Below, piece after piece: positions 18,906 through 28,228 of a stretch of 64,000 nt of DNA. The stretch is taken from assembly GCA_963783505.1 (NCBI GenBank), contig CAWAOP010000039.1, positions 1-64,000 of the forward strand. Direction: 5' to 3'. The translations under genes were made by a program, and so were the position numbers. The DNA is from BOG-224 sp963783505. Its GTDB lineage: Bacteria; Acidobacteriota; Terriglobia; Bryobacterales; Bryobacteraceae. The notes beneath the pieces are model-generated. The model did not search any database. It was given only the letters and a program-made list of their open reading frames with translations, and was not told the origin of the DNA. Each line of letters begins with the position of its first letter. Position 1 is the stretch's first letter.

Positions 18906-19358
18906 CATGGCGAGCAATATCCCAACGGCTGCGACGGTTGCGGGCGCGCCCCGGTTTACAAAGCCCCCGGCCGGCCGCGTATCGGCCATGAAATCGTACT
19001 GGCCGTGGCCCGCGAGCGCCCTCGGTACGTGCCCGCGTCTAAGCGGTTTGCTTGCACGGCGGCGGGGACGCGGAATAGCGGGCGGCGGATTGGGGATGCT
19101 CGCACGAGCCCGGGGACACGCAAAGCGCGAACGACCGCAGGCTCTACGGAATCGTCGCGGTCGGCGAGTCAAAGCGGGTCAGTGCCGGGCAACCTGGGGC
19201 ACCTGAGTCACTATGACGCGGGGCATGGCAGGAAAGACACACAGAAGACGCAAACGACGGTCAAAGCCTTTTGTAATGAGCGGTCCGCCACGGCACGGCA
19301 ATTGCCTCTGCCGTAAGTGTTTAATGTGGCCGTTAGCGCTAAATGGAGGTAGTTCGCC
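18906..19358. other. Gene-poor interval, possible small ORF at 18907
   Basis: A 99-codon frame opens at 18907, one base after the LVIVD stop, with GGAG about nine bases upstream. Its beginning (MASNIPTAATVAGAPRFTKP) looks plausible, but after about 45 residues it turns into Arg/Gly-rich sequence typical of a chance GC-rich frame. A second frame from 19005 is equally unconvincing. I do not call a gene. The last 20 bp contain the clear GGAGGT site for the next gene. Confidence 0.4.
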
Positions 19359-21719
19359 ATGAAACCAGTCCTTCTGGCAGCGGGGCTCCTGATGGTGAGT
19401 TTGGTCGCCAGCGCCCAGGGGAGCCTCCCATTGTCTATTTCCACGCCCCCGAACCTACCCGCTGGCTTCACGGGCACACCGTATTCACAGGCCCTCGTCG
19501 TCGGTGGGATCTTTACGTGGCAGGTCACATCCGGCGCGCTTCCAGCCGGCTTGACGCTCTCTTCCGCAGGCGCGATTGCTGGGACGCCGACGGCCGTTGG
19601 GACGTCGACGTTCAGCGTCGCGGTGAACGAGGGTACTTTGGGGACTGTGCGCCAGACGTTTAGCCTGCCCATCGCTCCCGGCCCACCGCATCTTGTTATC
19701 ACGCCGCAGGCGCTGCCTACGGGCTCCGCCAATGTTGGGTACGGGCAGAACCTCGCGGTGAGCGGCGGAGTTCCTCCATATTCATGGGCGCTTGCTTCTG
19801 GCGCGCTGCCTGGCGGCCTCTGGTTTGATCTCGGCGGTCCAGTCGGCGCAATTCCTACGGCCACGGCCTGGATTGGCAGCACCCCCACAGCCACTGCGGC
19901 GACCTCGACATTCACTGTCTCGGTGACGGACGGCAATTCCGCCGCAGCCAGCCAGACGTACACTTTAGCTATAGGTCCCCTCATTACCGTTGCGACCTCG
20001 GCCCTGCCCTCCGGCGTTGTGGGCGCACCGTACTCGCAGGGCCTGGCGGTTGCCGGCGGAGTCCCTCCCTACCTTTGGTCCACCACGTCCGCCTTGCCGA
20101 CCGGCCTTTCTCTCTCGTCCAACGGCGTGCTCGCCGGAACTCCGACGGCTTACGGGGTCTGGGCGCTCACCCTCACCGTGACCGACGCCAGTTTGGGCAC
20201 TTCGACCTACACGCCTAGTCTAACCGTCACCCTTGGTCCGTTCGCCGTCGGTTCGCCCCCGAGCTTGCCGCCGGGCGTGCCCGGCACGGCGTACTCGCAG
20301 GCGCTCACCGCTGCGGGCGGAGTCCCTCCCTATCAGTGGCAGATCAGCTCCGGCTCCTTACCGCCCCTGCTTTCACTCAGCCCGACTGGCGTCGTTTCGG
20401 GCTTCCCCACCACTCCCGGAGTCTGGGCTTTCAGCGTCACCGTGACCGATGCAGCCAGCCAAACCGCCAGCCATACCTTCTCGCTCACCATCACCCTCGG
20501 CCCCCTCGCCATTACTACGGCCGCCACGCTTCCCGCAGGCCTCGTCGGCGCGTCGTATTCGCAGATGCTCGCCGCCACGGGCGGCGTTCCTCCGTACACG
20601 TGGCAGGTCAAATCGGGCGCATGGCCCCCGGGTCTCATCTTTTCTTCGGGCGGCGCGATCACCGGCTCCCCGTCCCAAGTCGGCTCCTTCAGTTTTACGG
20701 TTCAGGTCACGGATTCCTCCGCCGCTGCCGCCAGCCGGGTCTTCACTGTGCCGGTCTCCGCGCCCGGATGCGCATCGTCCCTCAATTACAGTGGCCAGGC
20801 CTTCGGCGCCGCGGGCGGATCGGGCACGGTGACCGTAACCGCGCCCTCGGGCTGCCAGTGGACCGCATCCAGCCAACTGACCTGGGTCGCGATTTCCGGC
20901 GGCGCCTCGGGAACCGGCAACGGCGCGGTCACCTTTCAAGTCGCCGCAAACGGCGGCGCGGCGCGCTCGGGTTCCATCGCCATAGCCGGATTCCCGTTCA
21001 CCGTCGAGCAATCCGCCGCATCGGCAGCCGGTCTCTCCACCATCGGCTCGCTGCCGCACGTCACCTCGGGCGGATACTGGGATGACACCATCACGCTTGT
21101 CAATACCGGCACCGCCAGCGAAGAGGTCCTGGTGAGCTTCTACGACGACAACGGCAACCCGCTGGTCTTGCCCGTGAACTTCCCTCAGGCTCCGCTCTCC
21201 GAGCCGCTGCTAGCTTCGAGCGTGGACCGCACGGTAAACGCGGGCGCCGAACTCATCATCCAGACCGCCGTGCCGGATAATCAGCCCACTCAGTCCGGCT
21301 GGGCGCTGGTGCAGGCGAGCGGGAGCCTGACGGGCTACTCGCTCTTCCGCTGGGGCGCGCCGCCGAAACAGCAGGAGGCCACCGCCCAACTGGAGACGCG
21401 CTCGCCCAGCGCGTTCCTGCTCTCGTTCGATCAGACTGGCGGCTACGTGCTGGGAGTGGCCGTGGCGAACGCATCATCCACCGCGGCCAACATCCTCGCG
21501 GAATTGGTGGATGACAGCGGCGGGTTGCTCGCCGCCACCACCATTCCGCTCCCCGCCATGGGTCACACGGCGTTCATGCTATCGGACAAGTTTCCGGCGG
21601 CGGCCGGAGAGCGAGGAACGCTCGTACTCGCAGTTCCGACCGGCGGGCAGCTCAGTACGCTAGCCTTTCGCGCCAACAGCCTGGGTTCCCTGGCTTCCGT
21701 GTTGCCGCTGACCAAGTAA
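19359..21719 (+). CDS. Secreted multi-domain Ig-like (He_PIG) and BACON protein
   Basis: A 786-residue exported protein. MKPVLLAAGLLMVSLVASAQG is a standard Sec signal, and GGAGGT lies nine bases before the ATG. Five putative Ig-like repeats of about 85-90 residues fill positions 25-470. Each has the He_PIG pattern, e.g. LPAGFTGTPYSQALVVGG, GGVPPYSWALASGALP and GLSLSSNGVLAGTP. A BACON-like domain follows near 470-560 (CQWTASSQLTWVAISGGASG, RSGSIAIAG). The C-terminal 220 residues are a beta-sandwich common in acidobacterial secreted proteins (LPHVTSGGYWDDTITLVNTG). He_PIG and BACON domains often mediate carbohydrate or protein binding at the cell surface. It converges with the next gene; only 24 bp separate their stops. 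Confidence 0.85.
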   Translation: MKPVLLAAGLLMVSLVASAQGSLPLSISTPPNLPAGFTGTPYSQALVVGGIFTWQVTSGALPAGLTLSSAGAIAGTPTAVGTSTFSVAVNEGTLGTVRQTFSLPIAPGPPHLVITPQALPTGSANVGYGQNLAVSGGVPPYSWALASGALPGGLWFDLGGPVGAIPTATAWIGSTPTATAATSTFTVSVTDGNSAAASQTYTLAIGPLITVATSALPSGVVGAPYSQGLAVAGGVPPYLWSTTSALPTGLSLSSNGVLAGTPTAYGVWALTLTVTDASLGTSTYTPSLTVTLGPFAVGSPPSLPPGVPGTAYSQALTAAGGVPPYQWQISSGSLPPLLSLSPTGVVSGFPTTPGVWAFSVTVTDAASQTASHTFSLTITLGPLAITTAATLPAGLVGASYSQMLAATGGVPPYTWQVKSGAWPPGLIFSSGGAITGSPSQVGSFSFTVQVTDSSAAAASRVFTVPVSAPGCASSLNYSGQAFGAAGGSGTVTVTAPSGCQWTASSQLTWVAISGGASGTGNGAVTFQVAANGGAARSGSIAIAGFPFTVEQSAASAAGLSTIGSLPHVTSGGYWDDTITLVNTGTASEEVLVSFYDDNGNPLVLPVNFPQAPLSEPLLASSVDRTVNAGAELIIQTAVPDNQPTQSGWALVQASGSLTGYSLFRWGAPPKQQEATAQLETRSPSAFLLSFDQTGGYVLGVAVANASSTAANILAELVDDSGGLLAATTIPLPAMGHTAFMLSDKFPAAAGERGTLVLAVPTGGQLSTLAFRANSLGSLASVLPLTK

Positions 21720-21743
21720 TCCCCTCCGACCGCTCTCACCGCC

Positions 21744-24700
21744 CTACTGAACCGATGCGCTGACGATATTGCTCGAAGCGGTCCCCTGCTGAAGGTACAG
21801 CGGGAGGTACAGGCCGGGCGGGATGGTGGATGGCAACGTCACTTTCACCTGGTAGAGGCCTGAAGTCGACGCGGCCATCGTGGCCGAAGAGGCTGGAATT
21901 ACAACGCCTCCCGCCACTACGCTGACTGGCGCGAGCGCGGCGCCGGAACCGGAGACCGCGCCAAGGCCCGTTGCATAAACTACGATGGCCGATCCCCGCG
22001 TCGCCGGATTGGACGGGGAATTGATGCTGCCGTCGGAGTTGGCAATGTTGGCCTGGCCGGCGCTTGTGGAGAAAATCGCTGGGGCCAGACTTGAAACCGT
22101 AGCCGGTATTTGGGATGACGCGGCGCCCGAAGTGACGCTCACGACGGACTGCCCCGCCGGAATGTCGAGCGGTATTTGAGTATTCACCTGGAAGGGGAAC
22201 GCGGCCAGCACGCGCGCGGATTCGCCGTTCACCTTCACCGTCGTGGCGGGCGCGCCGGCGGCGAGTCCGAGACCGAAAATCGAAACCAGGCTTCCGGGGG
22301 CGATTTGATTGGTGTAGCTGGCGGAGTTCACGACGCCGCCCACGATCTGAGCGGCAAGCGGGGCTACGCTCCATTGTCCGCTTCCTCCCGAGATCCCGTA
22401 GGACGCGGACGTAGCGCCGGAAAGCGGAACGCGGCTGCCGCCCGGTGACAAATCGGTGAAGACGAGGCCGTAAGCTCCGGCGGCCGCGACGTCTAGCTCG
22501 TAGAACGCCGCCGAACCGCCGCACGGCTGGAGATACATCCCGCCGATCAAGGTGGGAGAAGCTCCGGCCACGGCCGGCGTATCCGGAAACGCGAACGGCT
22601 GGCCGCAAGTTCCCGAGGTCGAAGACACCGACGCCGGAGCGTTCGAGGCGACCAGGAACCCCGGCTGATTGGGCGATGCAGGGAGCAGCCGGATTGCGCC
22701 GGCAAGAGTGGCTTGTATCGACTGACTCCCGGCGGCGAACCCGTTCAGGTAGCCATTCAGATCCGCCTGCGCGAAAGCGGGATTGGGATCGGCGATGAGG
22801 ATGCTGCCGTCGGAGGCGACTCCGTCGGCAACCACAAAGTGGGAACCAAGCCCCGGAATCGAAAGTGCCAGCAGGACCGGCCATCCTGCATTGACCAGAT
22901 CGGCGACGGCATTCAGACTGGGCGTCTCCACGCTAACAATGACATTGTTTCCCGCGAACGCTCCCACGCGCCACAGATTTACCGTGGAGTGCGCGTTTGG
23001 GACAAGCGAGACAAACCCGTCGCAGATTCGGTTGCCTTTGGAATCGGCCGTACAAAATGAACTCAGAAACGCCGCGAGAGTGGCTGGATCGGCCAGGCCG
23101 TTCGGCTCGGGCAATTCGCCCCGCAACTGATGGTAGCGGAGGATGGACGCGGCCGCCGTGACCAAAGCGCCCTGGTTGCTTATGGTATCGCTCCCGCCGC
23201 CCAGCGGACCGGCCACGGACTGCGTGAGGGCGGGGAAATTCGTAAGCGACACGGCAGCGGACTGGGCGCTGAAGGTCACCAGCTTGCTTCCGGCTTGAGC
23301 GGTGGCCAGTACGACCCCCTGTTGAGGCGGCAAACGAAGCGTGGCGGCGGCGCGCCCATCGGAGCCGGTGACCACCGACCCCGGCGTGACCACGGCGCCC
23401 GGGACCGCGTTAAACACCACGGTTTGACCCTTTAGCGGGTTTCCATTCTGGTCTGTGACGGCCACCACCAGGGGTTGGGCCAGTTGAGCGCCCGGGGCCC
23501 CGGTCTGCTTATCGCCGCTTACGACGGCGAGCGAAAGCGAGACGGCAACCGGAGCATAAACCGCGTATGTCGATTGGGAGGAAGCGCCGCTGGCGGAGTC
23601 AGTCGCTTTGACAGTCACCGCGCCGGCGGATGCGGAGGCCGGGACCCACACATCCCAGGCATATGTTCCCTTGGCGACCGTGACCAGGAAATCCGCCTGC
23701 CCGGTTTGTGAAACCCGAACGGTCGCGCCGTTATTGAACCCGCCCATGACGAGGTGGACGGAAGAACCCACCGGAACCGATGCGGGCGTGGCAAACACCT
23801 GGGGCTGCCTCGTCGAAGTGTGCGCCACGGCCAAGGCGTCCCCCGGCGCATAGTCGATGTAGCCGCCCTCGAAATCCTGACGCCGGCGGCCATTGAGAAG
23901 CCTCTCGTCGGTGATCGGCGATCCCAGCGCGCCCGAGGCTCCGCTACTGGACGCGTAAGCAGCCAAAACCAGTCCGGTCACGAAAAACGACTTCCCGGCC
24001 AAGGAGCCAAGCGAGGGCGCGTAGATCTGTCCGTTCTGAAAACTCTGCATGGCGCCGCTCGTACCGGCGAATGTCACGAAGGCCGCCGAAGCCGCGACGG
24101 GCGAGCCCGCGCTCCCCGTCTCATATCCCAAGGCCTTCCATTTGGACAGTATGGTTCCCGAGACCAACTGCACGGGGGAGCCGGCCAGGGCGGCGTTCTC
24201 GAAGATCTGGCGGCCGCCCGCCGTCGCATCCGACAGAGGATAGCCCAGCGGACCCGCCGGTCCGCCGAGAACGTAGTACTGAGCGAGTATCGCGCCGGCC
24301 ACCAGCGAGCCGGCCCCGGTGCTATCGGGAACGGCGATCAAATAAGGAACGGCGGGAACCGACGAGCCGAGGAATTGCTGCACATAACCGTTGCCCACGC
24401 GGGTTACGCCCGCGGCCGCCGGCAACTGCAATTGCAGGGCGTCGCGGGTCACCACGGCTTGAATCGCCTGTTGGATGGCCGAGGACGGAGCGCCCCCGCC
24501 TACTTGGCAGCAGGCCGTTCCGGACACGGTGACGATCACGACCCCACTCAACCCCTCGACCGTCGCAAATACGTCGGCCGTTCCGAAGCCGCGCGCGGTG
24601 AGCACCGAGGTCATGCCACTGGGCGTCGACTGCACGACATACGGATTCGTGGATGTCCAAATCACCGGACGGTCGACGATCGGAGTACCGTCCATGGCCG

Positions 24701-25604
24701 CCAGGGTTATCTGCTCGACGCCGGTGGCGCCGGGGGACAGTTGTAGCGAGCCTCCCGGGGTCAGTTGCACGGACCCGACCGCCGGGCGCACTACGGGCTT
24801 GGGAACGGACGTGGAGTACTCGATAGCTCCCCGTTCGAAAGCCTGCTGGAGCGTGCCGCCGGCAATCGCTCGCAAATCGCATACGGGAAGCCCGAAGCTT
24901 CCAATATCCCCCTGATACGACAGGAATACATCGTAGACCGGCTCTTTGATAAGAAAGGTTTGACCACTCCTAAGACCGCTGGTTGTGGCGTAGATTGCGC
25001 CCTGGTCAAAAAGCAGCCTGGTGGCCGTCGTGCCGTACTTGCTGGTGACGGTAGCTTGGGCGGACTGCAGCGGGCCGGCGCCTGAAATCCCTCCCGCGGT
25101 CAGCCACTTTGTGTAATAGGGATCGCTTAGGGCATAGGTTGCCGAGCCATTCACGGCCCTGGAGTAGACAAAAAGCGCGTAGTCGAGGCTGAAGGGCTGC
25201 CACACACAGGTATCGCCGGATCCAGCGCCCGAAAGCAGCGCCGGACAAGCGGTTGTATCCGCCGTGGCGTACCCAGCGGTAGTTACTCCTACCGTAATGA
25301 AGTAGGCGTACATGGACGCCGTCAACTGGTAAACGTTCTGCGTGGCGGTGGTATCGGGTTTCAAAAGCGCCACGGCGCCGCTGCCGGTGGCGGCTTTGAA
25401 AGTCTGAATCAAGCCCGTGGGGCCATAGGAGGTCACGTTCTCCAGCGCCGCGCCGGCGAGACCGGAAAACCCGTTACGCTGATAAGCCGCCTGGAAGGCT
25501 TGCGTCACGGCAGCCGACGGCGCTCCGCCGCCAACCGTAAAGGTCTGCGCGGAAAGCGCCGCGGAGAGCGCACCGATCCAGAATGCCGCCCGAATCCCTG
25601 GCAT
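21744..25604 (-). CDS. Secreted LGFP / Ig-like / C39-like protein with TIGR03437 C-terminus
   Basis: A 1286-residue exported protein. The frame is open upstream to 26504, but MPGIRAAFWIGALSAALSAQ at 25604 is the signal peptide and the sensible start. Segments in order: LGFP-type repeats (GYATADTTACPAL; later GPLGYPLSDATAGGRQIFENA and GALGSPITDERLLNG), a Big2-like domain (VQLTPGGSLQLSPGATG), Ig-like Big1-type domains (GNPLKGQTVVFNAVPGAVV), a C39-peptidase-like region near 900-1050 (ILRYHQL, GSHFVVADGV, ILIADPNP), and the Solibacter C-terminal domain (VVNSASYTNQIAPGS, VNTQIPLDIPAG). The position where C39 enzymes carry their catalytic Cys reads NQGALVTAAASIL, so peptidase activity is doubtful. 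Probably a cell-surface or wall-associated binding protein. Confidence 0.8.
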   Translation of the reverse strand: MPGIRAAFWIGALSAALSAQTFTVGGGAPSAAVTQAFQAAYQRNGFSGLAGAALENVTSYGPTGLIQTFKAATGSGAVALLKPDTTATQNVYQLTASMYAYFITVGVTTAGYATADTTACPALLSGAGSGDTCVWQPFSLDYALFVYSRAVNGSATYALSDPYYTKWLTAGGISGAGPLQSAQATVTSKYGTTATRLLFDQGAIYATTSGLRSGQTFLIKEPVYDVFLSYQGDIGSFGLPVCDLRAIAGGTLQQAFERGAIEYSTSVPKPVVRPAVGSVQLTPGGSLQLSPGATGVEQITLAAMDGTPIVDRPVIWTSTNPYVVQSTPSGMTSVLTARGFGTADVFATVEGLSGVVIVTVSGTACCQVGGGAPSSAIQQAIQAVVTRDALQLQLPAAAGVTRVGNGYVQQFLGSSVPAVPYLIAVPDSTGAGSLVAGAILAQYYVLGGPAGPLGYPLSDATAGGRQIFENAALAGSPVQLVSGTILSKWKALGYETGSAGSPVAASAAFVTFAGTSGAMQSFQNGQIYAPSLGSLAGKSFFVTGLVLAAYASSSGASGALGSPITDERLLNGRRRQDFEGGYIDYAPGDALAVAHTSTRQPQVFATPASVPVGSSVHLVMGGFNNGATVRVSQTGQADFLVTVAKGTYAWDVWVPASASAGAVTVKATDSASGASSQSTYAVYAPVAVSLSLAVVSGDKQTGAPGAQLAQPLVVAVTDQNGNPLKGQTVVFNAVPGAVVTPGSVVTGSDGRAAATLRLPPQQGVVLATAQAGSKLVTFSAQSAAVSLTNFPALTQSVAGPLGGGSDTISNQGALVTAAASILRYHQLRGELPEPNGLADPATLAAFLSSFCTADSKGNRICDGFVSLVPNAHSTVNLWRVGAFAGNNVIVSVETPSLNAVADLVNAGWPVLLALSIPGLGSHFVVADGVASDGSILIADPNPAFAQADLNGYLNGFAAGSQSIQATLAGAIRLLPASPNQPGFLVASNAPASVSSTSGTCGQPFAFPDTPAVAGASPTLIGGMYLQPCGGSAAFYELDVAAAGAYGLVFTDLSPGGSRVPLSGATSASYGISGGSGQWSVAPLAAQIVGGVVNSASYTNQIAPGSLVSIFGLGLAAGAPATTVKVNGESARVLAAFPFQVNTQIPLDIPAGQSVVSVTSGAASSQIPATVSSLAPAIFSTSAGQANIANSDGSINSPSNPATRGSAIVVYATGLGAVSGSGAALAPVSVVAGGVVIPASSATMAASTSGLYQVKVTLPSTIPPGLYLPLYLQQGTASSNIVSASVQ

Positions 25605-25651
25605 CGCGATATCGATTATAGATGGCTGGCGGCCAAGCGAGCAATGGCAAA

Positions 25652-25833
25652 CCTGGCCCGCAATTCTCACACTCATTCTACTGCGGCACGCGATAAGGCC
25701 GCGTCTACTTCGTTGCGCTCGCTCACCGTGCTCGACATACTGTTCAAGTATGCCTGCGCGCGCTGAGCGGCGCGCGCCTCGCATCCACGGCCTTCTCGCG
25801 CGCCTCGCCACGAACGAGTGTGAGAAATGCAGG
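25652..25833. repeat. Inverted-repeat-bounded intergenic element
   Basis: TCTCACACTC (25665-25674) and GAGTGTGAGA (25816-25825) are a perfect 10-bp inverted pair, and weaker pairing extends to CCTG/CAGG at the outer ends. Inside are the hairpin CATACTGTTCAAGTATG and the stem GCGCGCgctgagcgGCGCGC. The motif GTGAGAAATGCAGG at the right end recurs at 10413. The whole 25605-25910 gap contains no gene; its last 20 bases hold the GGAGGGTGAGGAG ribosome-binding region of the next gene. Confidence 0.55.
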
Positions 25834-25910
25834 CTCGAGATTGGAGGTAAAATTGTTGACCTAGGCGATTTCGCCGAGTCCATCCGGTTCGGGAGGGTGA
25901 GGAGACCCGT

Positions 25911-27245
25911 TTGGGGACAGATCTTCGTGCGCCGGCTCCACGCGCCAACCTGGCTGCAACGCGCGCGGCGGACCGCATCTTCGAGCTCAAGAGCGAGATT
26001 CACCGCAAGCTGATCGGGGCGCTGAACCTGGAGCGCGTCTCTTCGGTGCCGCGCGATCGTCTGCGCGCCGAGATCCGTAACGTCGTGGAGCACCTGCTCG
26101 CGGAAGAGCGGGTGCCGATGACAACGGCCGACCAGAACCGCATCATCGAGGAAGTTCTCGACGAAGTGCTGGGGCTTGGGCCTTTGGAGCCGCTGCTTAA
26201 GGAACCTTCCATCTCCGACATCCTGGTGAACGGCTTCGACCAGGTGTTTATCGAGCGCGGCGGCAGGCTCTCGCGCACCGCCGTGCGGTTCAAGGACAAC
26301 GCTCACCTGATGCACATCATCGAGAAGATCGTCTCGCAGGTGGGCCGGCGGATCGACGAGGCGCAACCGATCGTGGACGCGCGCCTGCCGGATGGGTCGC
26401 GCGTGAACGCCATCATTCCGCCTCTGGCGCTGGGAGGGCCGACGCTTTCCATCCGCCGGTTCGGCCGCCACGTGATTACGTCCGAAGAACTGCTGGCGAA
26501 TCACACGCTGACGCCCGGGATGCTCCGGTTCCTGGCCGCGTGCGTTCAGGCCAAGACGAATATTCTGATATCGGGCGGCACCGGATCGGGGAAGACGACG
26601 ACGCTCAACGCGCTCTCGCGCTTCATTCCGGAAGAAGAACGCATCGTAACGATTGAAGACACGGCCGAGTTACAGCTTCAGCAGCGTCACGTGGTGAAAT
26701 TCGAGACGCGCCCCGCCAGTCTGAACAAGACCGGCGGCATCAACCAGCGGCAGCTCTTGCGGACCGCGCTCCGCATGCGCCCGGACCGCATTATCGTGGG
26801 AGAGTGCCGCGGCGCGGAAGCGCTCGAGATGTTGCAGGCCATGAATACGGGCGTGGAAGGGTCCATGAGCACGGTTCACGCCAACTCGCCTCGCGACGCG
26901 TTTTCGCGCCTGGAGGCCATGGCGCTGATGTCCGATCTGCAGATTCCGGCGCGCGTGATTCTGCAACAGTTGGCCAGCGCCATCCGCATGGTGGTGCAGG
27001 TGAGCCGTTTGCAGGATGGGTCGCGCAAGGTCATCAGCATCGCGGAAGTGCGGGGCGTGAAGGACGAACGCATCGACGTGCGGGATATCTTCGTCTTCGA
27101 CCGCTCGGGCATCGGGCCGGGCGGAAGGGTTCAGGGCCAGTTCCGCAGCTCGGGCGAGACTCCGCAGATTCTCGAGCGCCTGAAGGTGGCCGGCGTGGCG
27201 ATCCCCAATTCGATTTTCGAAGAAGTGGTGACGGTGAACGCGTAG
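25911..27245 (+). CDS. cpaF: CpaF/TadA-type secretion ATPase, stand-alone second copy
   Basis: A 444-residue type II/IV secretion ATPase of the CpaF/TadA branch, which powers Tad pilus assembly. The TTG start at 25911 follows GGAGGGTGAGGAG. It has the N-terminal helical domain with LGPLEPLLKEPSISDILVNG, Walker A SGGTGSGKTTTLNAL, the Asp box IVTIEDTAELQLQQ, Walker B PDRIIVGECRG and the His box STVHANSPRDAFSRLE. The paralogue in the Tad operon (45133-46446) is similar along the whole length. This copy has no Tad neighbours and is followed at 50 bp by an unknown gene. It may serve the same pilus or a different export platform. Confidence 0.9.
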   Translation: MGTDLRAPAPRANLAATRAADRIFELKSEIHRKLIGALNLERVSSVPRDRLRAEIRNVVEHLLAEERVPMTTADQNRIIEEVLDEVLGLGPLEPLLKEPSISDILVNGFDQVFIERGGRLSRTAVRFKDNAHLMHIIEKIVSQVGRRIDEAQPIVDARLPDGSRVNAIIPPLALGGPTLSIRRFGRHVITSEELLANHTLTPGMLRFLAACVQAKTNILISGGTGSGKTTTLNALSRFIPEEERIVTIEDTAELQLQQRHVVKFETRPASLNKTGGINQRQLLRTALRMRPDRIIVGECRGAEALEMLQAMNTGVEGSMSTVHANSPRDAFSRLEAMALMSDLQIPARVILQQLASAIRMVVQVSRLQDGSRKVISIAEVRGVKDERIDVRDIFVFDRSGIGPGGRVQGQFRSSGETPQILERLKVAGVAIPNSIFEEVVTVNA

Positions 27246-27294
27246 CGCGGGCTCCCCGATAAGTCGGCAACGCACTCGCGCTGGAGGAAACATC

Positions 27295-27867
27295 GTGTCG
27301 AGGGACGGCGGGATTGTCGGGGTATCGGATCACGGCGGTTGGGCGGTGCTCGTAACGGCTGCGGGCGACGGGACGCTCCTCGACCGGCGCCGCGTCGAAC
27401 TGGTGGATGAGGACCTGCCGAAGATTCCGCACCACAGCGAAGGCCAGGCGCTTCCACTCCATGAGGCAGTGGCGCTGGTGGAGCGCGTGCGGGCGTCGGC
27501 GGAACGCCACGCGAAGCTCGGCCTGGACGCTATAGCGGCGACTGTGCCCGGGCGCATCCTCGGCGTCGCGCTTCGACAGTGCCCGGATCTGCCACCAACC
27601 ATAGCCGGGCGCATCCAGGGCTACCGGGCGCGAAACGTCGCGGACTGGGTGATGTACCGCAAGGCGCTAGCCGCCGCGGCCGAGGCGCGCGGTTGGGCCG
27701 TCCACTGGTACGACGCGAAGAAGGTGTTTGGCGCAGCGCGCGAGGCGCTGCGAATCGATGACCTCGATGCCCATTTCCTCCGGCTGAGGAGGTCTATCGG
27801 GCCGCCCTGGGGCAAGGATCACAGGGTCGCGATGGCCGCGGCGATCGCCGCGGCTACGGCGCGCTGA
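27295..27867 (+). CDS. Conserved protein of unknown function, possibly RNase H-like fold
   Basis: A 190-residue protein with a GTG start and GGAGG eight bases upstream. The opening GIVGVSDHGGWAVLVTAAGDGTLLDRRRVELVD reads as a beta-hairpin pattern (split here: GIVGVSDHGGWAVLV then GTLLDRRRVELV) often seen in RNase H-like or actin-like folds. LDAIAATVPGRIL, YRARNVADWVMYRKAL and KDHRVAMAAAIAAA may carry the other conserved positions. I do not recognise a characterised family, so no function is claimed. It lies 50 bp downstream of the stand-alone cpaF and may be co-transcribed with it. Confidence 0.6.
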   Translation: MSRDGGIVGVSDHGGWAVLVTAAGDGTLLDRRRVELVDEDLPKIPHHSEGQALPLHEAVALVERVRASAERHAKLGLDAIAATVPGRILGVALRQCPDLPPTIAGRIQGYRARNVADWVMYRKALAAAAEARGWAVHWYDAKKVFGAAREALRIDDLDAHFLRLRRSIGPPWGKDHRVAMAAAIAAATAR

Positions 27868-27933
27868 CGGAAACTGAGCCTCAATAAACCTCCTCACATC
27901 CGAATCGCAAGTGATCGGTTCGCGCCATTTCAT

Positions 27934-27961
27934 ACCTACCATGATATTGTTCATGAAAGGT
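27934..27961 (+). promoter_or_regulatory. Candidate VapB operator
   Basis: ACCTACCATGA and TCATGAAAGGT form an imperfect inverted repeat (9 of 11 positions) with a 6-nt AT-rich spacer, ending ten bases before the vapB start. VapB-type proteins usually repress their own operon by binding such palindromes over the promoter. That this site does so is inference. Confidence 0.45.
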
Positions 27962-27970
27962 AGAATCACC

Positions 27971-28228
27971 GTGCCGATCAGCATTAAGAACCACCAAGCC
28001 GAAGGCGCCGCCCGCAAACTGGCGGAGTTCACCGGCGAAACGTTGACCGAAGCCATTCAGACTTCGGTGGTGGAGCGCTATGACAGGCTCCGCCGTGAGC
28101 GCGCGGGACGTTCGCTCGCGAGCGAGCTCAATTTGATTGCGTTGCGCTGCGCGAAGCGGCCGATTGTTTCTCCGTTAAGCGCCGATGAGATCCTGGGTTA
28201 CGACGATCCGGGGGCGCCGGCCCGCTGA
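27971..28228 (+). CDS. vapB: VapB-type antitoxin (Rv0623/PSK-like)
   Basis: An 85-residue antitoxin of the Rv0623-like group. GTG at 27971, with AAAGG eleven bases upstream, gives VPISIKNHQAEGAARKLAEF, the ribbon-helix-helix-like DNA-binding start typical of the family. TGETLTEAIQTSVVERYDRL follows, then a toxin-binding tail ending SADEILGYDDPG. The ATG at 27953 is an alternative start in the same frame that would add six residues. The stop overlaps the vapC start region. Expected to form a complex with VapC and repress transcription at the palindrome just upstream. Confidence 0.8.
   Translation: MPISIKNHQAEGAARKLAEFTGETLTEAIQTSVVERYDRLRRERAGRSLASELNLIALRCAKRPIVSPLSADEILGYDDPGAPAR

Noticed and set aside
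25605..26504. Upstream extension of the LGFP/TIGR03437 gene by 300 codons
   Set aside because: The extension runs antisense through cpaF and lacks protein-like composition; the signal peptide at 25604 sets the start.
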